Shown here piece by piece: positions 24,480-34,897 of a stretch of DNA of 64,000 nucleotides. This DNA is from Selenomonas ruminantium subsp. ruminantium ATCC 12561 (lineage in GTDB: Bacteria; Bacillota; Negativicutes; Selenomonadales; Selenomonadaceae). The DNA is taken from contig NZ_AUJE01000019.1 in NCBI RefSeq assembly GCF_000424065.1, positions 1 to 64,000 of the forward strand, in the 5' to 3' direction. Within the stretch, counting starts at the first letter, position 1, and each line of letters starts with the position of its first letter. Under the pieces are notes generated by a model. That model had not been told where the DNA came from. It did not search any database and saw nothing but the letters and a program-made list of their open reading frames with translations. The position numbers and the translations under genes are program-made.

Positions 24480-25757
24480 ATGGCTAAACAAACCATGCAA
24501 CATCAGTGCAGCTTCTGCAAGCGGATTATCAACGTCCGCGACCAGTACGACCTGCCCATCTACGACCCCAACACCGGCTTTGCCATCTGCCGCAACTGCA
24601 TCAAGGAGGTCAACCACTTCCTGGAAGAACACGATGCCGCACAGGTGCAGGATGAAAAGCAGGTCTTTGCCGGCGAACTGGACGATATTCTCGCCAAGAA
24701 CAAGCCCCATATCATCAAACAGTACCTCGATGAATACATTATCAATCAGGACAGAGCCAAGAAGATTCTTTCGGTGGCAGTCTACAACCACTACAAGCGC
24801 ATGAAATATGGCTATCAGCAGAGTGACGGCACCGAAATCGAAAAATCCAACGTCATCATGCTCGGCCCCTCCGGCTGCGGCAAGACGGCGCTTTTATCCC
24901 ACCTCTCGAAACTCTTGGACATTCCCTTTGCCGTAACCGACGCTTCCAGCCTGACAGAAGCCGGCTTCGTCGGCGCTGACGTAGAAGTTGCCGTCCGCAA
25001 CCTCTACTACGCTGCCGATAAGGACGTGGAAAAAGCTGAACACGGCATCATCTATCTCGATGAGTTTGACAAGATTGCCCGCAAGTCCGGCGCCAACAAC
25101 TCCATCACCGCTGACCCCGGTCACGAAGGCGTACAGCAGGCACTCCTCAAAATGCTTGAAGGCAGCGTGGTGGAATTCACCTCCCGCGGCCAGCGCAAAC
25201 ATCCCGAAGCGCCCACCATCAAAGTGGATACGAAAAATATCCTCTTTATCGTAGGCGGTGCCTTTGTCGGCATTGACGATGTGATTGCCAAACGCCTGTC
25301 AAAAACCAGCACGATTGGTTTCGGCGCCGAAATTCAGGGCAAGGAAGACAAGCCCAAATTTGACGAACTCATCCATAAGGTTCGCCCCGAAGACCTCATG
25401 CAGTACGGCATCATCCCTGAAATCATCGGCCGTCTGCCCGTTATCTGCACGCTCGAAACTCTGGATGAAGATGCTCTCCTGCGCATCCTCACCGAACCCA
25501 AGAACGCTCCGGTCAAACAGTATGAAAAACTTTTGGCCATGGATAATGTCGAACTGGAATTCCAGGAAGATGCCCTGCGTGCCGTCGCCCGCAAGGCCAT
25601 CGAGCGCAAGACTGGCGCCCGTTCCTTGAAGGGTATTATCGAAGATTTGATGCTCGACGTCATGTTCGATATCCCCAAATCCAACGAGCCACGCAAAGTC
25701 ATCATCACCAAGGCCTGTATCGAAGAAGGTGCCCAGCCTGAAGTGGTGAAGAAGTAA
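24480..25757 (+). CDS. clpX: ClpX-type AAA+ unfoldase, divergent paralogue
   Basis: 425 residues with ClpX architecture: zinc-binding domain (Cys10, 13, 37, 40), Walker A GPSGCGKT (129-136, usually GPTGCGKT), Walker B IIYLDEFDK, RKH-like loop GQRKHPEAP, the ClpP-docking loop as TSTIGFGAE, and the C-terminal IPEIIGRLPV segment. Two differences stand out: the pore-1 loop is GFVG (162-165) instead of GYVG, followed by ADVE rather than EDVE, and Walker B reads DEFDK instead of DEIDK. No clpP, tig or lon is adjacent, unlike the usual clpX locus, so this may be a second ClpX. The IGF loop suggests it still docks to ClpP. Confidence 0.85.
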   Translation: MAKQTMQHQCSFCKRIINVRDQYDLPIYDPNTGFAICRNCIKEVNHFLEEHDAAQVQDEKQVFAGELDDILAKNKPHIIKQYLDEYIINQDRAKKILSVAVYNHYKRMKYGYQQSDGTEIEKSNVIMLGPSGCGKTALLSHLSKLLDIPFAVTDASSLTEAGFVGADVEVAVRNLYYAADKDVEKAEHGIIYLDEFDKIARKSGANNSITADPGHEGVQQALLKMLEGSVVEFTSRGQRKHPEAPTIKVDTKNILFIVGGAFVGIDDVIAKRLSKTSTIGFGAEIQGKEDKPKFDELIHKVRPEDLMQYGIIPEIIGRLPVICTLETLDEDALLRILTEPKNAPVKQYEKLLAMDNVELEFQEDALRAVARKAIERKTGARSLKGIIEDLMLDVMFDIPKSNEPRKVIITKACIEEGAQPEVVKK

Positions 25758-25764
25758 CTCAAGC

Positions 25765-26928
25765 TTACTTCTTTGGTTCCGGCAGCAGGAAAGTTGCCGC
25801 CGCACAGCAGATGGAAATGACAAAAATCACCACCATCACGGCGGCAATACCAAAGCTGTCGGCATACCAGCCCAGTGACGGCACGATAATTCCACCTATG
25901 CTAAAGGACAGCCCCAGCGTTACGCCGGAGGCAAAGCCCAGACTCTTGGCCAGATAGCTTTGTCCAAGCACCACAAACGCCGCATACGGCCCCTGCATGG
26001 CAAAGCTCATGGGAATCAGCATGGCATAGACCGCCCAAATGCTGTGCGTGAAAATCGCTACAGCCAGACACGGCACCAAGAGACAGCAGCCATAACGCAG
26101 GGTCTTGACATAGCCTTTGCGGTCGGCCAGCCTGCCGCCCACCAGGGTTGCCAATACGCCGGTTATCGAAATAATCGACAGCGTGGCGCTGCCCACAGCA
26201 GGCGTTGCGCCCAACGCCTGAATGCAGAACAGCGGCAGGAAACTGCTGATGGCCGTAAAAAGCGTGGAACGAAAGACAATCACCAAAAACAGCCGGGAAA
26301 AGGCACGCCAGTCATTTTCCCGCACCACAGCAGCTGCCGCAGACTTATTTTGAGCCTGTTGCAGCTGCTTTTTGCTTTCCCGCGCAATGGCCGGTGCTGC
26401 GAGGAAAATCATGCCGGCCGTAAACAGAGACGCAATGCCGTAAAAGGCCGTTCCCTGCATGCCAAACGTCGTAACGAGAAAGACCGCCAATAGCGGCCCC
26501 AGGCCAAAGCCGCCATTGCCGCCCACGCTGAAAATGCTCATGCCCTGCCCTTTTTTCGTCCCGGCAATCGCATTTACATTGCGGGCCGCTTCCGGGTGAA
26601 AGATGGAACTGCCAATCCCCATCAGCGTGACCGCCGCAAAAATCCCCCAATAATTGGTCACAAAGCCCGTGGCCGCCAGCGACAGCCCCGCCATAAGCAC
26701 GCCGAGCACCATAAACCACTGGCGGGAGCCTTTATCGGCCAGCCAGCCAAAGAGCGGCTGAATAACCGAAGACAAAAAGGACGAGGCAAACATCAGCCCC
26801 GCAATCGAGGTATAATCCATGCCGTATTCACTGACGAAAAACGGCAGCAATGCGGGCAAGGAACCACTGTTGATATCCACACTTAAATGCCCTGCCGAAA
26901 GCATATAAAGATACTTTTTATTCATCAC
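25765..26928 (-). CDS. MFS exporter, fosmidomycin-resistance (Fsr) type
   Basis: A 387-residue, 12-span major facilitator. The start KYLYMLSAGHLSVDINSGSL, the inter-helix GWLADKGSRQ and the MGIGSSIFHPEAARNVNAIA segment are characteristic of the Fsr/YfnA-like drug efflux group. Substrate unknown. The GTG at 26928 or the ATG three bases later starts it after AAGGAG. It converges with the clpX paralogue, the stops being 7 bp apart. Confidence 0.85.
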   Translation of the reverse strand: MMNKKYLYMLSAGHLSVDINSGSLPALLPFFVSEYGMDYTSIAGLMFASSFLSSVIQPLFGWLADKGSRQWFMVLGVLMAGLSLAATGFVTNYWGIFAAVTLMGIGSSIFHPEAARNVNAIAGTKKGQGMSIFSVGGNGGFGLGPLLAVFLVTTFGMQGTAFYGIASLFTAGMIFLAAPAIARESKKQLQQAQNKSAAAAVVRENDWRAFSRLFLVIVFRSTLFTAISSFLPLFCIQALGATPAVGSATLSIISITGVLATLVGGRLADRKGYVKTLRYGCCLLVPCLAVAIFTHSIWAVYAMLIPMSFAMQGPYAAFVVLGQSYLAKSLGFASGVTLGLSFSIGGIIVPSLGWYADSFGIAAVMVVIFVISICCAAATFLLPEPKK

Positions 26929-27017
26929 GTCAAGCTCCTTAAAAAATTTATTCCTATTGTAACAAATTTTTCCATTACGAGCAATTTACCTCACAATTGA
27001 ATATCACCAAAGAAAAA

Positions 27018-27054
27018 GGCAGGCCAGCCGGTCAAAAAATGACCAGCTGCCTGC
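27018..27054 (-). terminator. Terminator of the small secreted protein gene
   Basis: A long interrupted stem around GACCGG/CTGGTC and GGCAGG/CCTGCC is followed on the minus strand by TTTTTCTTT. It starts 12 bp after the stop at 27067. Confidence 0.7.
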
Positions 27055-27066
27055 TTTTTACGTCAA

Positions 27067-27285
27067 TCAACGATTGTTTGTGTTACCATCATCCCAGCAA
27101 TAGCCTCTGTGTCCATGGCCATGACCACGGCCACGACCGCCGCAGTACCAGCCATCATCAGCCTGATTAGCTGTATCCTGCCAGCAATACCCCGGACGAG
27201 CATCTACTTTCGTATCCGCTGCCAATGCCGGAACTGCGCTGGCCAGCATCAGACCGGCAGCGAAGGCTGCAACAATTTTCTTCAT
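27067..27285 (-). CDS. Small secreted Gly/His-rich protein
   Basis: 72 residues. Residues 1-23 are a classical signal peptide (MKKIVAAFAAGLMLASAVPA, cleavage after ALA). The mature 49 residues have two GYCW repeats flanking a GRGRGHGHGHRG stretch, with three Cys. It could bind metal ions in the periplasm, or be disulfide-linked; the function is unknown. AGGAGG lies before ATG 27285. It is monocistronic with a terminator. Confidence 0.6.
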   Translation of the reverse strand: MKKIVAAFAAGLMLASAVPALAADTKVDARPGYCWQDTANQADDGWYCGGRGRGHGHGHRGYCWDDGNTNNR

Positions 27286-27390
27286 GGTAAAACCTCCTGT
27301 ACATGTACATCTTCCTGTTAACAGTCGATTAACAATTTTATTTTACCAGTCAATTGTGACGTTAATGTGACTTTTTAAACCACATTTGCA

Positions 27391-28422
<1,032 letters not shown>

Positions 28423-28448
28423 AATTCCATCCCCTTCTATATAAATGC

Positions 28449-29285
28449 TTAATTAACCGTAAGTACGGGAAACGTCCCCAAATTCCGCAGCCAGATGCTT
28501 TTCTTCTTCACAGCAGACAACGCTTCCACCAGCTGCGGTGAATCGCTGTACTCCAAATCAAAAAAGAAAATATACGCGCCGAGCTCTGTCCGCGCAGGCC
28601 GCGACTCAATACGCGTCATGTTGATGCCCCGCTGGGCAAACTCCTTTAAGACTTCAAAGAGTGCACCGGCCCTCTGCCCGTCAATCTGACAAATGACCAA
28701 TAATTTATCCTTGGGCAAAAATTCCAAAGCCTGCCGTCCCACCTGAAAAAACCGGGTGCAGTTGGCGGCACTATCCTGAATCTCTGTGGCAATCGGCACA
28801 AGCCCTAAAAGCTCTCCGGCTCTGGCCGTGGCAATAGCCGCACTGCCGGAATCGGCCGGTGCTTCGGCCACAATCTCCGCCGCCCGCGCGGTACTGGCTA
28901 CCTTGATGAGTTCTGCCTGCGGATAATGTTCCTGTAAAAACGCCCGGCACTGAGAAATCGGCTGTGCATGAGAATAAATCCGCTTAATCTCACCCTTACG
29001 CCGCGCTAACAGCTGATTATGGACAGGCCAGATAAGCTCCCGCCAGACCGTCAGCCCCTCACTACGAGCTAGTGTGTCCAAAGTGATATTGATGGCCCCC
29101 TCCAGCGAATTTTCCACCGGCACCAACGCCGAATCCACCTCAACATTTTCGACCGCCTGCAAACAGTCAAAAATATCGGCAAACAGCACCAATTTATAAT
29201 CCTCACCTGTCTGGCGCTTCAAATACACCGCCGCCGCCTCACTATGGGTTCCCGCCGGCCCCAGCACGCCCAAAGTCATCGCCAT
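28449..29285 (-). CDS. pheA: Prephenate dehydratase
   Basis: 278 residues. The catalytic domain starts LGVLGPAGTHSEAAAVYL and contains DSALVPVENSLEGAINITLD and SGSAAIATARAGELLGL; the C-terminal ACT domain (about 200-278) includes GALFEVLKEFAQRGINMTRI and ESRP, the phenylalanine-binding site. It makes phenylpyruvate for Phe synthesis, with feedback control by Phe. ATG 29285 follows GGGGGAG by five bases; a GTG six bases earlier is less likely. Confidence 0.93.
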   Translation of the reverse strand: MAMTLGVLGPAGTHSEAAAVYLKRQTGEDYKLVLFADIFDCLQAVENVEVDSALVPVENSLEGAINITLDTLARSEGLTVWRELIWPVHNQLLARRKGEIKRIYSHAQPISQCRAFLQEHYPQAELIKVASTARAAEIVAEAPADSGSAAIATARAGELLGLVPIATEIQDSAANCTRFFQVGRQALEFLPKDKLLVICQIDGQRAGALFEVLKEFAQRGINMTRIESRPARTELGAYIFFFDLEYSDSPQLVEALSAVKKKSIWLRNLGTFPVLTVN

Positions 29286-29438
29286 AAACACTCCCCCAGA
29301 ATCTCAACAATTGACAATATCATAGCATAACAGTTATAAATTAACAAGCTTTTCCATAAAAAGTTACAACGAGTACATTGCAAGCAAACACCCATACTAA
29401 ATATATCAACATCATTGATGATAAGCATATAGCTTTGA

Positions 29439-29625
29439 GGGGGCTGGCGGCTGTTGCGACAATGCGTTAGCGACGCAGTGTAAAGAAATGATTTTTTCCT
29501 CACCAAAAAAGCAGCTAAAAAAGTCAACTGTCTGAGCACAGCGAGTTTTGACTTTTTAGCTGCCTAAAAGGAAAAAATCATTTCAGCCGCAGAGCGAAGC
29601 AGTGCCGCAACAGCCGCCAGCCTCC
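29439..29625 (+). repeat. Class B nested hairpin element, copy B5
   Basis: Outer 20-bp arms GGGGGCTGGCGGCTGTTGCG and complement (one G-T), middle stem AAATGATTTTTTCC (perfect), inner stem AAAAAGTC/GACTTTTT continuing into AGCAGCTAAA, core CTGTCTGAGCACAGCGAGTT. It ends 21 bp from the stop of the exonuclease gene. A plus-strand TTGACA-18-TATAAA (29311-29340) lies 100 bp upstream and could transcribe it. The rest of 29286-29645 shows only the divergent pheA promoter region. Confidence 0.85.
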
Positions 29626-29645
29626 GCCAAGCACCTCGAACCGAA

Positions 29646-30311
29646 TTATTCTTCCAAATCGTTCTTTAACTTTAGTAAATCCGGGCACAAATCCCCAATG
29701 GAGCTGGCCAAATCATCCTTCGGCTGCAAAATATCGAGCACCGGCTGCATCGTCTTGCGGAATTTTTCATCATCCTGCATAAGCACCAATATCGCACTGG
29801 TATTGATGGCATCTGCAAGCGCCGTATGCTGCGTACCCTCAAACTTATGGTCCATAGCGCCCAAAGCATGTTTCAGCGCCAAACTGTTATGGAGACCCAA
29901 ACGATCATCAAATACCTGCTGTAAATCCACCCAGCGGCTGTCCAGCCAATTTACATCAAAGTCCGGCAATTTGAAACGACATTCCTTTTTGAGCTGTTTG
30001 ATATCCGACATACTCCAGGAGTAAATCTGCGTTTCCTCCTCGCCAATCCATTCCACAAACCGCTGAAAAGCCTCAGCATAGTGACCATGTCCATCCACCA
30101 TTTCCTGCTTGATGCCGGTAAGGTTCGTGATATGCTTCTTGATTTTGCCATACTCCGGCTCCACATAACACTGGAACTCCGCTTCCTGCTGGAAACTCTC
30201 ATCCAGACGCACTGCCCCGAATTCGATAACCTCTTCCTTCATCTGTTTCTTGACTTCACGAAACTCCCGGTCAACGGGATTCATTTCCAAATCTATAACA
30301 ACATACTTCAT
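29646..30311 (-). CDS. DEDDh 3'-5' exonuclease (KapD/ExoX-like)
   Basis: 221 residues. Exo I motif YVVIDLEMNP, Exo II around YSWSMSDIKQL and the ExoIII-type TQHTALADAINTS (His and Asp) are visible; the C-terminal 40 residues are a Lys/Asp-rich tail. Family members trim RNA or DNA 3' ends; the KapD/ERI1-like group is closest in length and order. The class B hairpin B5 lies just beyond its stop. Stand-alone gene. Confidence 0.85.
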   Translation of the reverse strand: MKYVVIDLEMNPVDREFREVKKQMKEEVIEFGAVRLDESFQQEAEFQCYVEPEYGKIKKHITNLTGIKQEMVDGHGHYAEAFQRFVEWIGEEETQIYSWSMSDIKQLKKECRFKLPDFDVNWLDSRWVDLQQVFDDRLGLHNSLALKHALGAMDHKFEGTQHTALADAINTSAILVLMQDDEKFRKTMQPVLDILQPKDDLASSIGDLCPDLLKLKNDLEE

Positions 30312-30388
30312 TCGATATCCCTGCGCTTTCCTTATACTTTACTATTAATATTCTACTGAAAAGCGCCGTTTCCTTCAATACATTTTAC

Positions 30389-31471
30389 TCAGCGGGCACA
30401 TAAAAATTGCACTAACCGTACAGCCCCCGCAATATCGTCCAAGTCATACTGACGCACAGACAAATCCCCATGCTCACCAGAGCTAAAGACCGCTGCCGTA
30501 TCGTCATCTACCACAAGCTGTCCCAGCCCGCGCCATAACGAGATTTTTGGCGCCGTACCATGACTGCGGCTCTCAAGCAAAACCACATCCACATCCGTAA
30601 ACCGCTGTGCAATCTCCAACAGACTCGCTCTTTCTTCGGTCCGCTGCTGGATAAAATAGCCCTTGGGCGATACCACTGCTACCCCATCAGCCCCCGCCTG
30701 CCGGAACCGCCAGCTGTCCTTGCCTTCTTCATCCACATCATAGCCATGGCAGTCCCCCTTGACCACACCGACCCGTAATCCCTGTGCCTTCAGGCAGGGA
30801 ATCAGTTTTTCAATAAACGTGGTCTTGCCCGTATTGGACTGCGGTGCGGATACCGTTATCAAGGGTACAGACCGCTGCGCATTGCGCAGTCTCCCCTGTA
30901 CCAACCGAAAATCCGACGGCGTATTGACATTAAAAAAATCATCACAATCTGGAAGTTCCACAAACTTATGTGCTACCTGCTCAATGACCAGGCCGATTTT
31001 ATTCTCCCCTTGTTCAAGCGCCCTTTCCACCACCGGCAGAATCTGCCGATGATAAAGCCCAGCAAGCGGCTGCCTGCGCCCCCCCACCACAGGAATAATC
31101 GCCAGTTCCCCATCAACAGCAGCTAACAAGGGCTGCAAATGTTCATAAGCAAACAAGGGCATATCACAGGACACAGCCAACGCATAATCTGCCTGCAGAC
31201 GCGCCAGCCCGGAACGAATCCCCTCCAATGGCCCAGCCGCAGAACGCGAATCTGCCACAAAAGCAAAACCATACGCAGAACATAGCGCAGATAGCTTCTC
31301 CGAGACGTCTGCACCACATAAATACCGCTCCCGAAAAGGAATCACCGCCGTTTTTTTCAACAATTGTTCGAGCATGGAACACCCAGCCATCTCCAAGAAC
31401 CGCTTATCCTGCCCCATCCGCGAACTCCGTCCCCCAGCAATAACCAGTACACCAATATCTTGAAAATCCAC
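30389..31471 (-). CDS. MobA-MobB fusion: molybdenum cofactor guanylyltransferase plus GTP-binding partner
   Basis: 360 residues. The N-terminal half is MobA (VLVIAGGRSSRMGQDKRFLE, VSCDMPLFAYEHLQPLL, DDFFNVNTPSDF), which attaches GMP to molybdopterin. From about residue 195 it is MobB (LITVSAPQSNTGKTTFIEKL with a P-loop, KGDCHGYDVDEEGKDSWRFR, ESRSHGTAPKISLWR). I start it at GTG 31471 because GGAGG lies ten bases ahead and VDFQDIGVL aligns with the family; a longer frame from 31582 only reads through hairpin A9. No other cofactor genes are nearby. Confidence 0.85.
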   Translation of the reverse strand: MDFQDIGVLVIAGGRSSRMGQDKRFLEMAGCSMLEQLLKKTAVIPFRERYLCGADVSEKLSALCSAYGFAFVADSRSAAGPLEGIRSGLARLQADYALAVSCDMPLFAYEHLQPLLAAVDGELAIIPVVGGRRQPLAGLYHRQILPVVERALEQGENKIGLVIEQVAHKFVELPDCDDFFNVNTPSDFRLVQGRLRNAQRSVPLITVSAPQSNTGKTTFIEKLIPCLKAQGLRVGVVKGDCHGYDVDEEGKDSWRFRQAGADGVAVVSPKGYFIQQRTEERASLLEIAQRFTDVDVVLLESRSHGTAPKISLWRGLGQLVVDDDTAAVFSSGEHGDLSVRQYDLDDIAGAVRLVQFLCAR

Positions 31472-31510
31472 CCGACAACCGCCTCCGTTCATACTTCTTA
31501 TCGCAAAACA

Positions 31511-31587
31511 GCCCGTTGGCAGGTAATGTTTTTCGCAGTGTTTGACAAGCTTGTCTAAGCGAAGAAAAATATTACCTGCCAACGGGC
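31511..31587 (+). repeat. Class A hairpin element, copy A9
   Basis: Arms GCCCGTTGGCAGGTAAT and complement are perfect but for one G-T. The core is GTTTGACAAGCTTGTCTAAG, where the usual AGCC loop is AGCT. The tail CGACCTTAGCACCTCGATGTAAC matches the family. It lies 29 bp after the HAD phosphatase stop. Confidence 0.85.
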
Positions 31588-31615
31588 GACCTTAGCACCT
31601 CGATGTAACCCCGAA

Positions 31616-32437
31616 TTATAAAACTTCCTTAACAACCCATGCCAGCAAATGTTCCTCCACCGCACATCCCACATATTTAGCCAGTTTTTGCGTTTCCGGA
31701 TGCGCATTAGCTACCGCCACTCCAATATCAGCCTCCGCCAGCATTTCATTATCGTTGAGATAATCCCCGCAGGCAATAATCTCCACCCCCGGCAGCTGTT
31801 CACGGATAGCCGCAACCATCGCCCCCTTGGACACATCTTTTGCTACGAACTCATAATAATTATCCTCGGAGTAAAAACCATTAGCCAAAGGCGCTGTGCC
31901 CATTTCTTCCGCTAAAGCCACATATTTTTCCAAATGCTCATGCTTGTCACAGGCAAAGAATTTAAGCCACGGCGTTTTTACCGTATCCGTAAGTTTGGCA
32001 AGTTCCGTATGGACATAACGGTAATACTCATGCGGCAGGCGCGGGTCATCATTCACCTCCGGCGTGATGATATGGCAGTTATCGGCCGTATAAACCTCGA
32101 TACAGGCATGGGGAAATTCTGCCAACGCACGCTTGGCAAATGCAGGCCAAAGATTATCTGTATCGCCCGCCGTAAGCGGCATGGTTTTCAGTACCTTCTT
32201 CGCCCCCCAATCATAGAGCATAGCGCCATTAAAGAACACCGACGGTGCATTAATTGGCAAACCTTCCACATAACCTGCCGCTGCTTCGGGAGTGCGGCCC
32301 GTAGCAATGGCAAACATTCCGCCCTCAGCTGCAAAATCAGCAATCGCCTGCCGATTTTCAGCTGAAATCACGCCACCACGCGGAATCAACGTACCGTCCA
32401 AATCGGAAATAATCATCTTGCCTGTATATTTTCCCAT
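31616..32437 (-). CDS. HAD-IIB (Cof-type) sugar phosphatase
   Basis: 273 residues. Motif I MIISDLDGTLIPRGG, motif II IATGRTPEAA, motif III Lys in SKGAMV and motif IV IACGDYLNDNEMLAEADIGV, followed by ANAHPETQKLAKYV, are those of Cof/YidA phosphatases acting on sugar phosphates or cofactors. ATG 32437 has GGAGG seven bases ahead and is preferred over 32458. It stands between the sugar-nucleotide cassette and mobAB and is probably unrelated to either. Confidence 0.9.
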   Translation of the reverse strand: MGKYTGKMIISDLDGTLIPRGGVISAENRQAIADFAAEGGMFAIATGRTPEAAAGYVEGLPINAPSVFFNGAMLYDWGAKKVLKTMPLTAGDTDNLWPAFAKRALAEFPHACIEVYTADNCHIITPEVNDDPRLPHEYYRYVHTELAKLTDTVKTPWLKFFACDKHEHLEKYVALAEEMGTAPLANGFYSEDNYYEFVAKDVSKGAMVAAIREQLPGVEIIACGDYLNDNEMLAEADIGVAVANAHPETQKLAKYVGCAVEEHLLAWVVKEVL

Positions 32438-32566
32438 GCAAAATCCTCCAATATCCATATTCCCATATCACCCGGCCTCATACAAAGTTATACCATCATA
32501 TACATGTTTTGGTAAATCCATGTTTACAACATCATAACCAATTCGTTTCGATATTTCCAAACTATG

Positions 32567-33922
32567 TCAAACCCTAATCTTCCCTAATAATTCAACAGTC
32601 TTCTCACGCATTAATTTCTCATTATATCGAGACTCTACATTCAAGCGCAACATCGGTTCTGTGTTTGATTTACGCAGATTAAACCGCCAATCAGGAAATT
32701 CCACTGACAATCCATCTATTTTCGTGACCTTTCCTTCAGCACTGTATTCTTTCTCAATACGCGCCAAGACTTCATCTGCATCTTTAACCTTACTGTTTAT
32801 CTCTCCAGAACAAGGATAATGTTGTATTCGTTCTTTCATTAAGCCCGATAATGTTTTCTTTTTGCTTTGAGATAGTAATTCCAGCACCAAGAGCCAAGGA
32901 ATCATACCGCTATCACAATAGAAAAAATCTCGAAAATAATGATGCGCACTCATTTCCCCACCATAAACAGCATTTTCCTCACGCATTTTTTGCTTGATAA
33001 AGGCATGCCCGCTTTTACTCATTATCGGCACACCGCCATTTTCACGGACAATTTCTTCCGTATTCCAAGTAAGCCGCGGGTCATAAATGATCTTCTCTCC
33101 TGTCTTCTTACTTAGAAAGGCCTTCGCTAGGAAACCAACCATATAATAGCCTTCGATAAAATGTCCCTGCTCATCAAACATAAAACAACGGTCAAAATCG
33201 CCATCCCATGCCACGCCTGCATCCGCCCCAGACTCACGCACAGCTTTTGCCGTATCTTCACGATTATCCGGTAACAGCGGATTCGGCACTCCATGGGGAA
33301 AATTACCATCTGGCTGATGATGTACTTTCACCAATTCAAAAGGCAGATATTTTTCCATCACATCAAGGATAGGGCCAGCAGCACCATTACCTGCATTAAC
33401 AACTACTTTTAGTGGTTTCAGCGCCGCTACATCTATATAAGACAGAATATGCTTTACATAGTCCTCGGTAATATCCAACAGTTCAACATTGCCAGGAATA
33501 TCTGCAGAAACAGGCAAATCACCATCTGCAACATACTTTTCCAGATTCCGTAAACCTGCATCCCCAGATATAGGCCTTGCCCCCTGCCGTACAAACTTCA
33601 TGCCGTTATATTCTCTGGGATTGTGGCTGGCCGTAATCATCACACCGCCATCCAGATGTAAATGGGCAGTCGCGAAATAAATCATCTCTGTACCACACTG
33701 GCCTATATCGATAACATCACAGCCAGATTCCACCAAACCATTCAGTAAAGCTTTTTTGATTGCCGGTCCAGACAAACGAATATCATTGCCAACAACCACT
33801 TTCTTTGCCGCAAATAACTCCGGAAAGAATCTGCCAATACGATAGGCCAGCTCTTCATTTATCGTTTCAGGATAAATCCCGCGAATATCATAAGCCCCAA
33901 AAGATTTCGTACAATAGCTCAT
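32567..33922 (-). CDS. manB: Phosphomannomutase/phosphoglucomutase
   Basis: 451 residues of the alpha-D-phosphohexomutase family. The phosphoserine loop GGVMITASHNPREYNGMKF, metal loop GVAWDGDFDRCFM, sugar-specificity loop GGEMSAHHYF and phosphate loop RKSNTEPMLRLNVE are present; GEMSAHH is the bifunctional PMM/PGM form. It makes mannose-1-phosphate for ManC. It is the last gene of the minus-strand gmd-manC-fcl-manB cassette, 15 bp after fcl. Confidence 0.95.
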   Translation of the reverse strand: MSYCTKSFGAYDIRGIYPETINEELAYRIGRFFPELFAAKKVVVGNDIRLSGPAIKKALLNGLVESGCDVIDIGQCGTEMIYFATAHLHLDGGVMITASHNPREYNGMKFVRQGARPISGDAGLRNLEKYVADGDLPVSADIPGNVELLDITEDYVKHILSYIDVAALKPLKVVVNAGNGAAGPILDVMEKYLPFELVKVHHQPDGNFPHGVPNPLLPDNREDTAKAVRESGADAGVAWDGDFDRCFMFDEQGHFIEGYYMVGFLAKAFLSKKTGEKIIYDPRLTWNTEEIVRENGGVPIMSKSGHAFIKQKMREENAVYGGEMSAHHYFRDFFYCDSGMIPWLLVLELLSQSKKKTLSGLMKERIQHYPCSGEINSKVKDADEVLARIEKEYSAEGKVTKIDGLSVEFPDWRFNLRKSNTEPMLRLNVESRYNEKLMREKTVELLGKIRV

Positions 33923-33936
33923 CAATCAACTTCCTT

Positions 33937-34881
33937 TTACCGCTCTGCCCGCATGGGATTGTTCAAGAAATCTTCATAGGCCAATTTAATGCCGTCCTTC
34001 AACTCAGTCTTATAGGACCAGCCGAGCTTTTTTGCCTTGGATACATCCAGCAGTTTACGAGGCGTGCCATTTGGTTTGCTGGTATCCCACTCAATAGCCC
34101 CTTCATATCCGATAACTTCAGCAACCAATTCCGTAAGTTCCTTAATCGTAAGTTCCTTGCCAGTCCCTGCATTAACCGTTTCATCACCGCTATAATTGTT
34201 CATCAGGAACACGCAGAGATTGGCCAAATCATCCACATAGAGGAACTCTCTTAACGGTGAGCCATCGCCCCAGCAAACCACCTTCGTAAGACCCTGCTCT
34301 TTGGCTTCATGAAAACGGCGAATAAGCGCAGGCAGCACATGACTATGCGTTGGATGGTAGTTATCATTAGGGCCATAAAGGTTTGTAGGCATTACCGAAA
34401 TATAATCCGTACCATACTGCTTATTGAGAAACTCACAGTATTTCAAGCCTGAAATTTTCGCCAATGCATAAGCTTCATTCGTCTTTTCCAGTTCCGAAGT
34501 CAGCAGACACGATTCCTTCATCGGCTGTGGCGCCATGCGCGGATAGATACAGCTGGAACCTAAGAATTCCAGCTTCTTGCAGCCATTCTGCCAAGCCGCA
34601 TGAATCACATTCATCTCAAGCATCATGTTATCATACATAAAATCAGCCAGTGCTTCACTATTGGCTACAATACCGCCGACCTTAGCCGCTGCCAGGAAAA
34701 CATATTCCGGCTTTTCAGCAGCAAAAAATTCATTTACCGCCACCTGATCAATTAAATCCAGTTCCTTATGCGTGCGAGTAATGATATTTGTATAGCCTTG
34801 ACGCTGCAATTCCCGCACAATAGCTGAGCCCACCATACCTCTATGCCCAGCCACATATATTTTTGCATTTTTATCCATCAT
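33937..34881 (-). CDS. fcl: GDP-L-fucose synthase
   Basis: About 314 residues. It is a bifunctional epimerase/reductase of the SDR superfamily: [19 protein letters not shown] (Rossmann), catalytic SSCIYP and [15 protein letters not shown], then [21 protein letters not shown]. It converts GDP-4-keto-6-deoxymannose to GDP-L-fucose. The tandem ATGs at 34881/34878 are chosen because the 24 residues upstream in the frame overlap manC and do not match the family. 17 bp after manC. Confidence 0.95.
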   Translation of the reverse strand: MMDKNAKIYVAGHRGMVGSAIVRELQRQGYTNIITRTHKELDLIDQVAVNEFFAAEKPEYVFLAAAKVGGIVANSEALADFMYDNMMLEMNVIHAAWQNGCKKLEFLGSSCIYPRMAPQPMKESCLLTSELEKTNEAYALAKISGLKYCEFLNKQYGTDYISVMPTNLYGPNDNYHPTHSHVLPALIRRFHEAKEQGLTKVVCWGDGSPLREFLYVDDLANLCVFLMNNYSGDETVNAGTGKELTIKELTELVAEVIGYEGAIEWDTSKPNGTPRKLLDVSKAKKLGWSYKTELKDGIKLAYEDFLNNPMRAER

Positions 34882-34897
34882 TAGTGATACGCCTCTT

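Noticed and set aside
31472-31582. N-terminal extension of the mobA-mobB frame (MAGNIFLRLDKLVKHCEK)
   Set aside because: It is hairpin A9 read as protein; the GGAGG-supported GTG at 31471 is the credible start.
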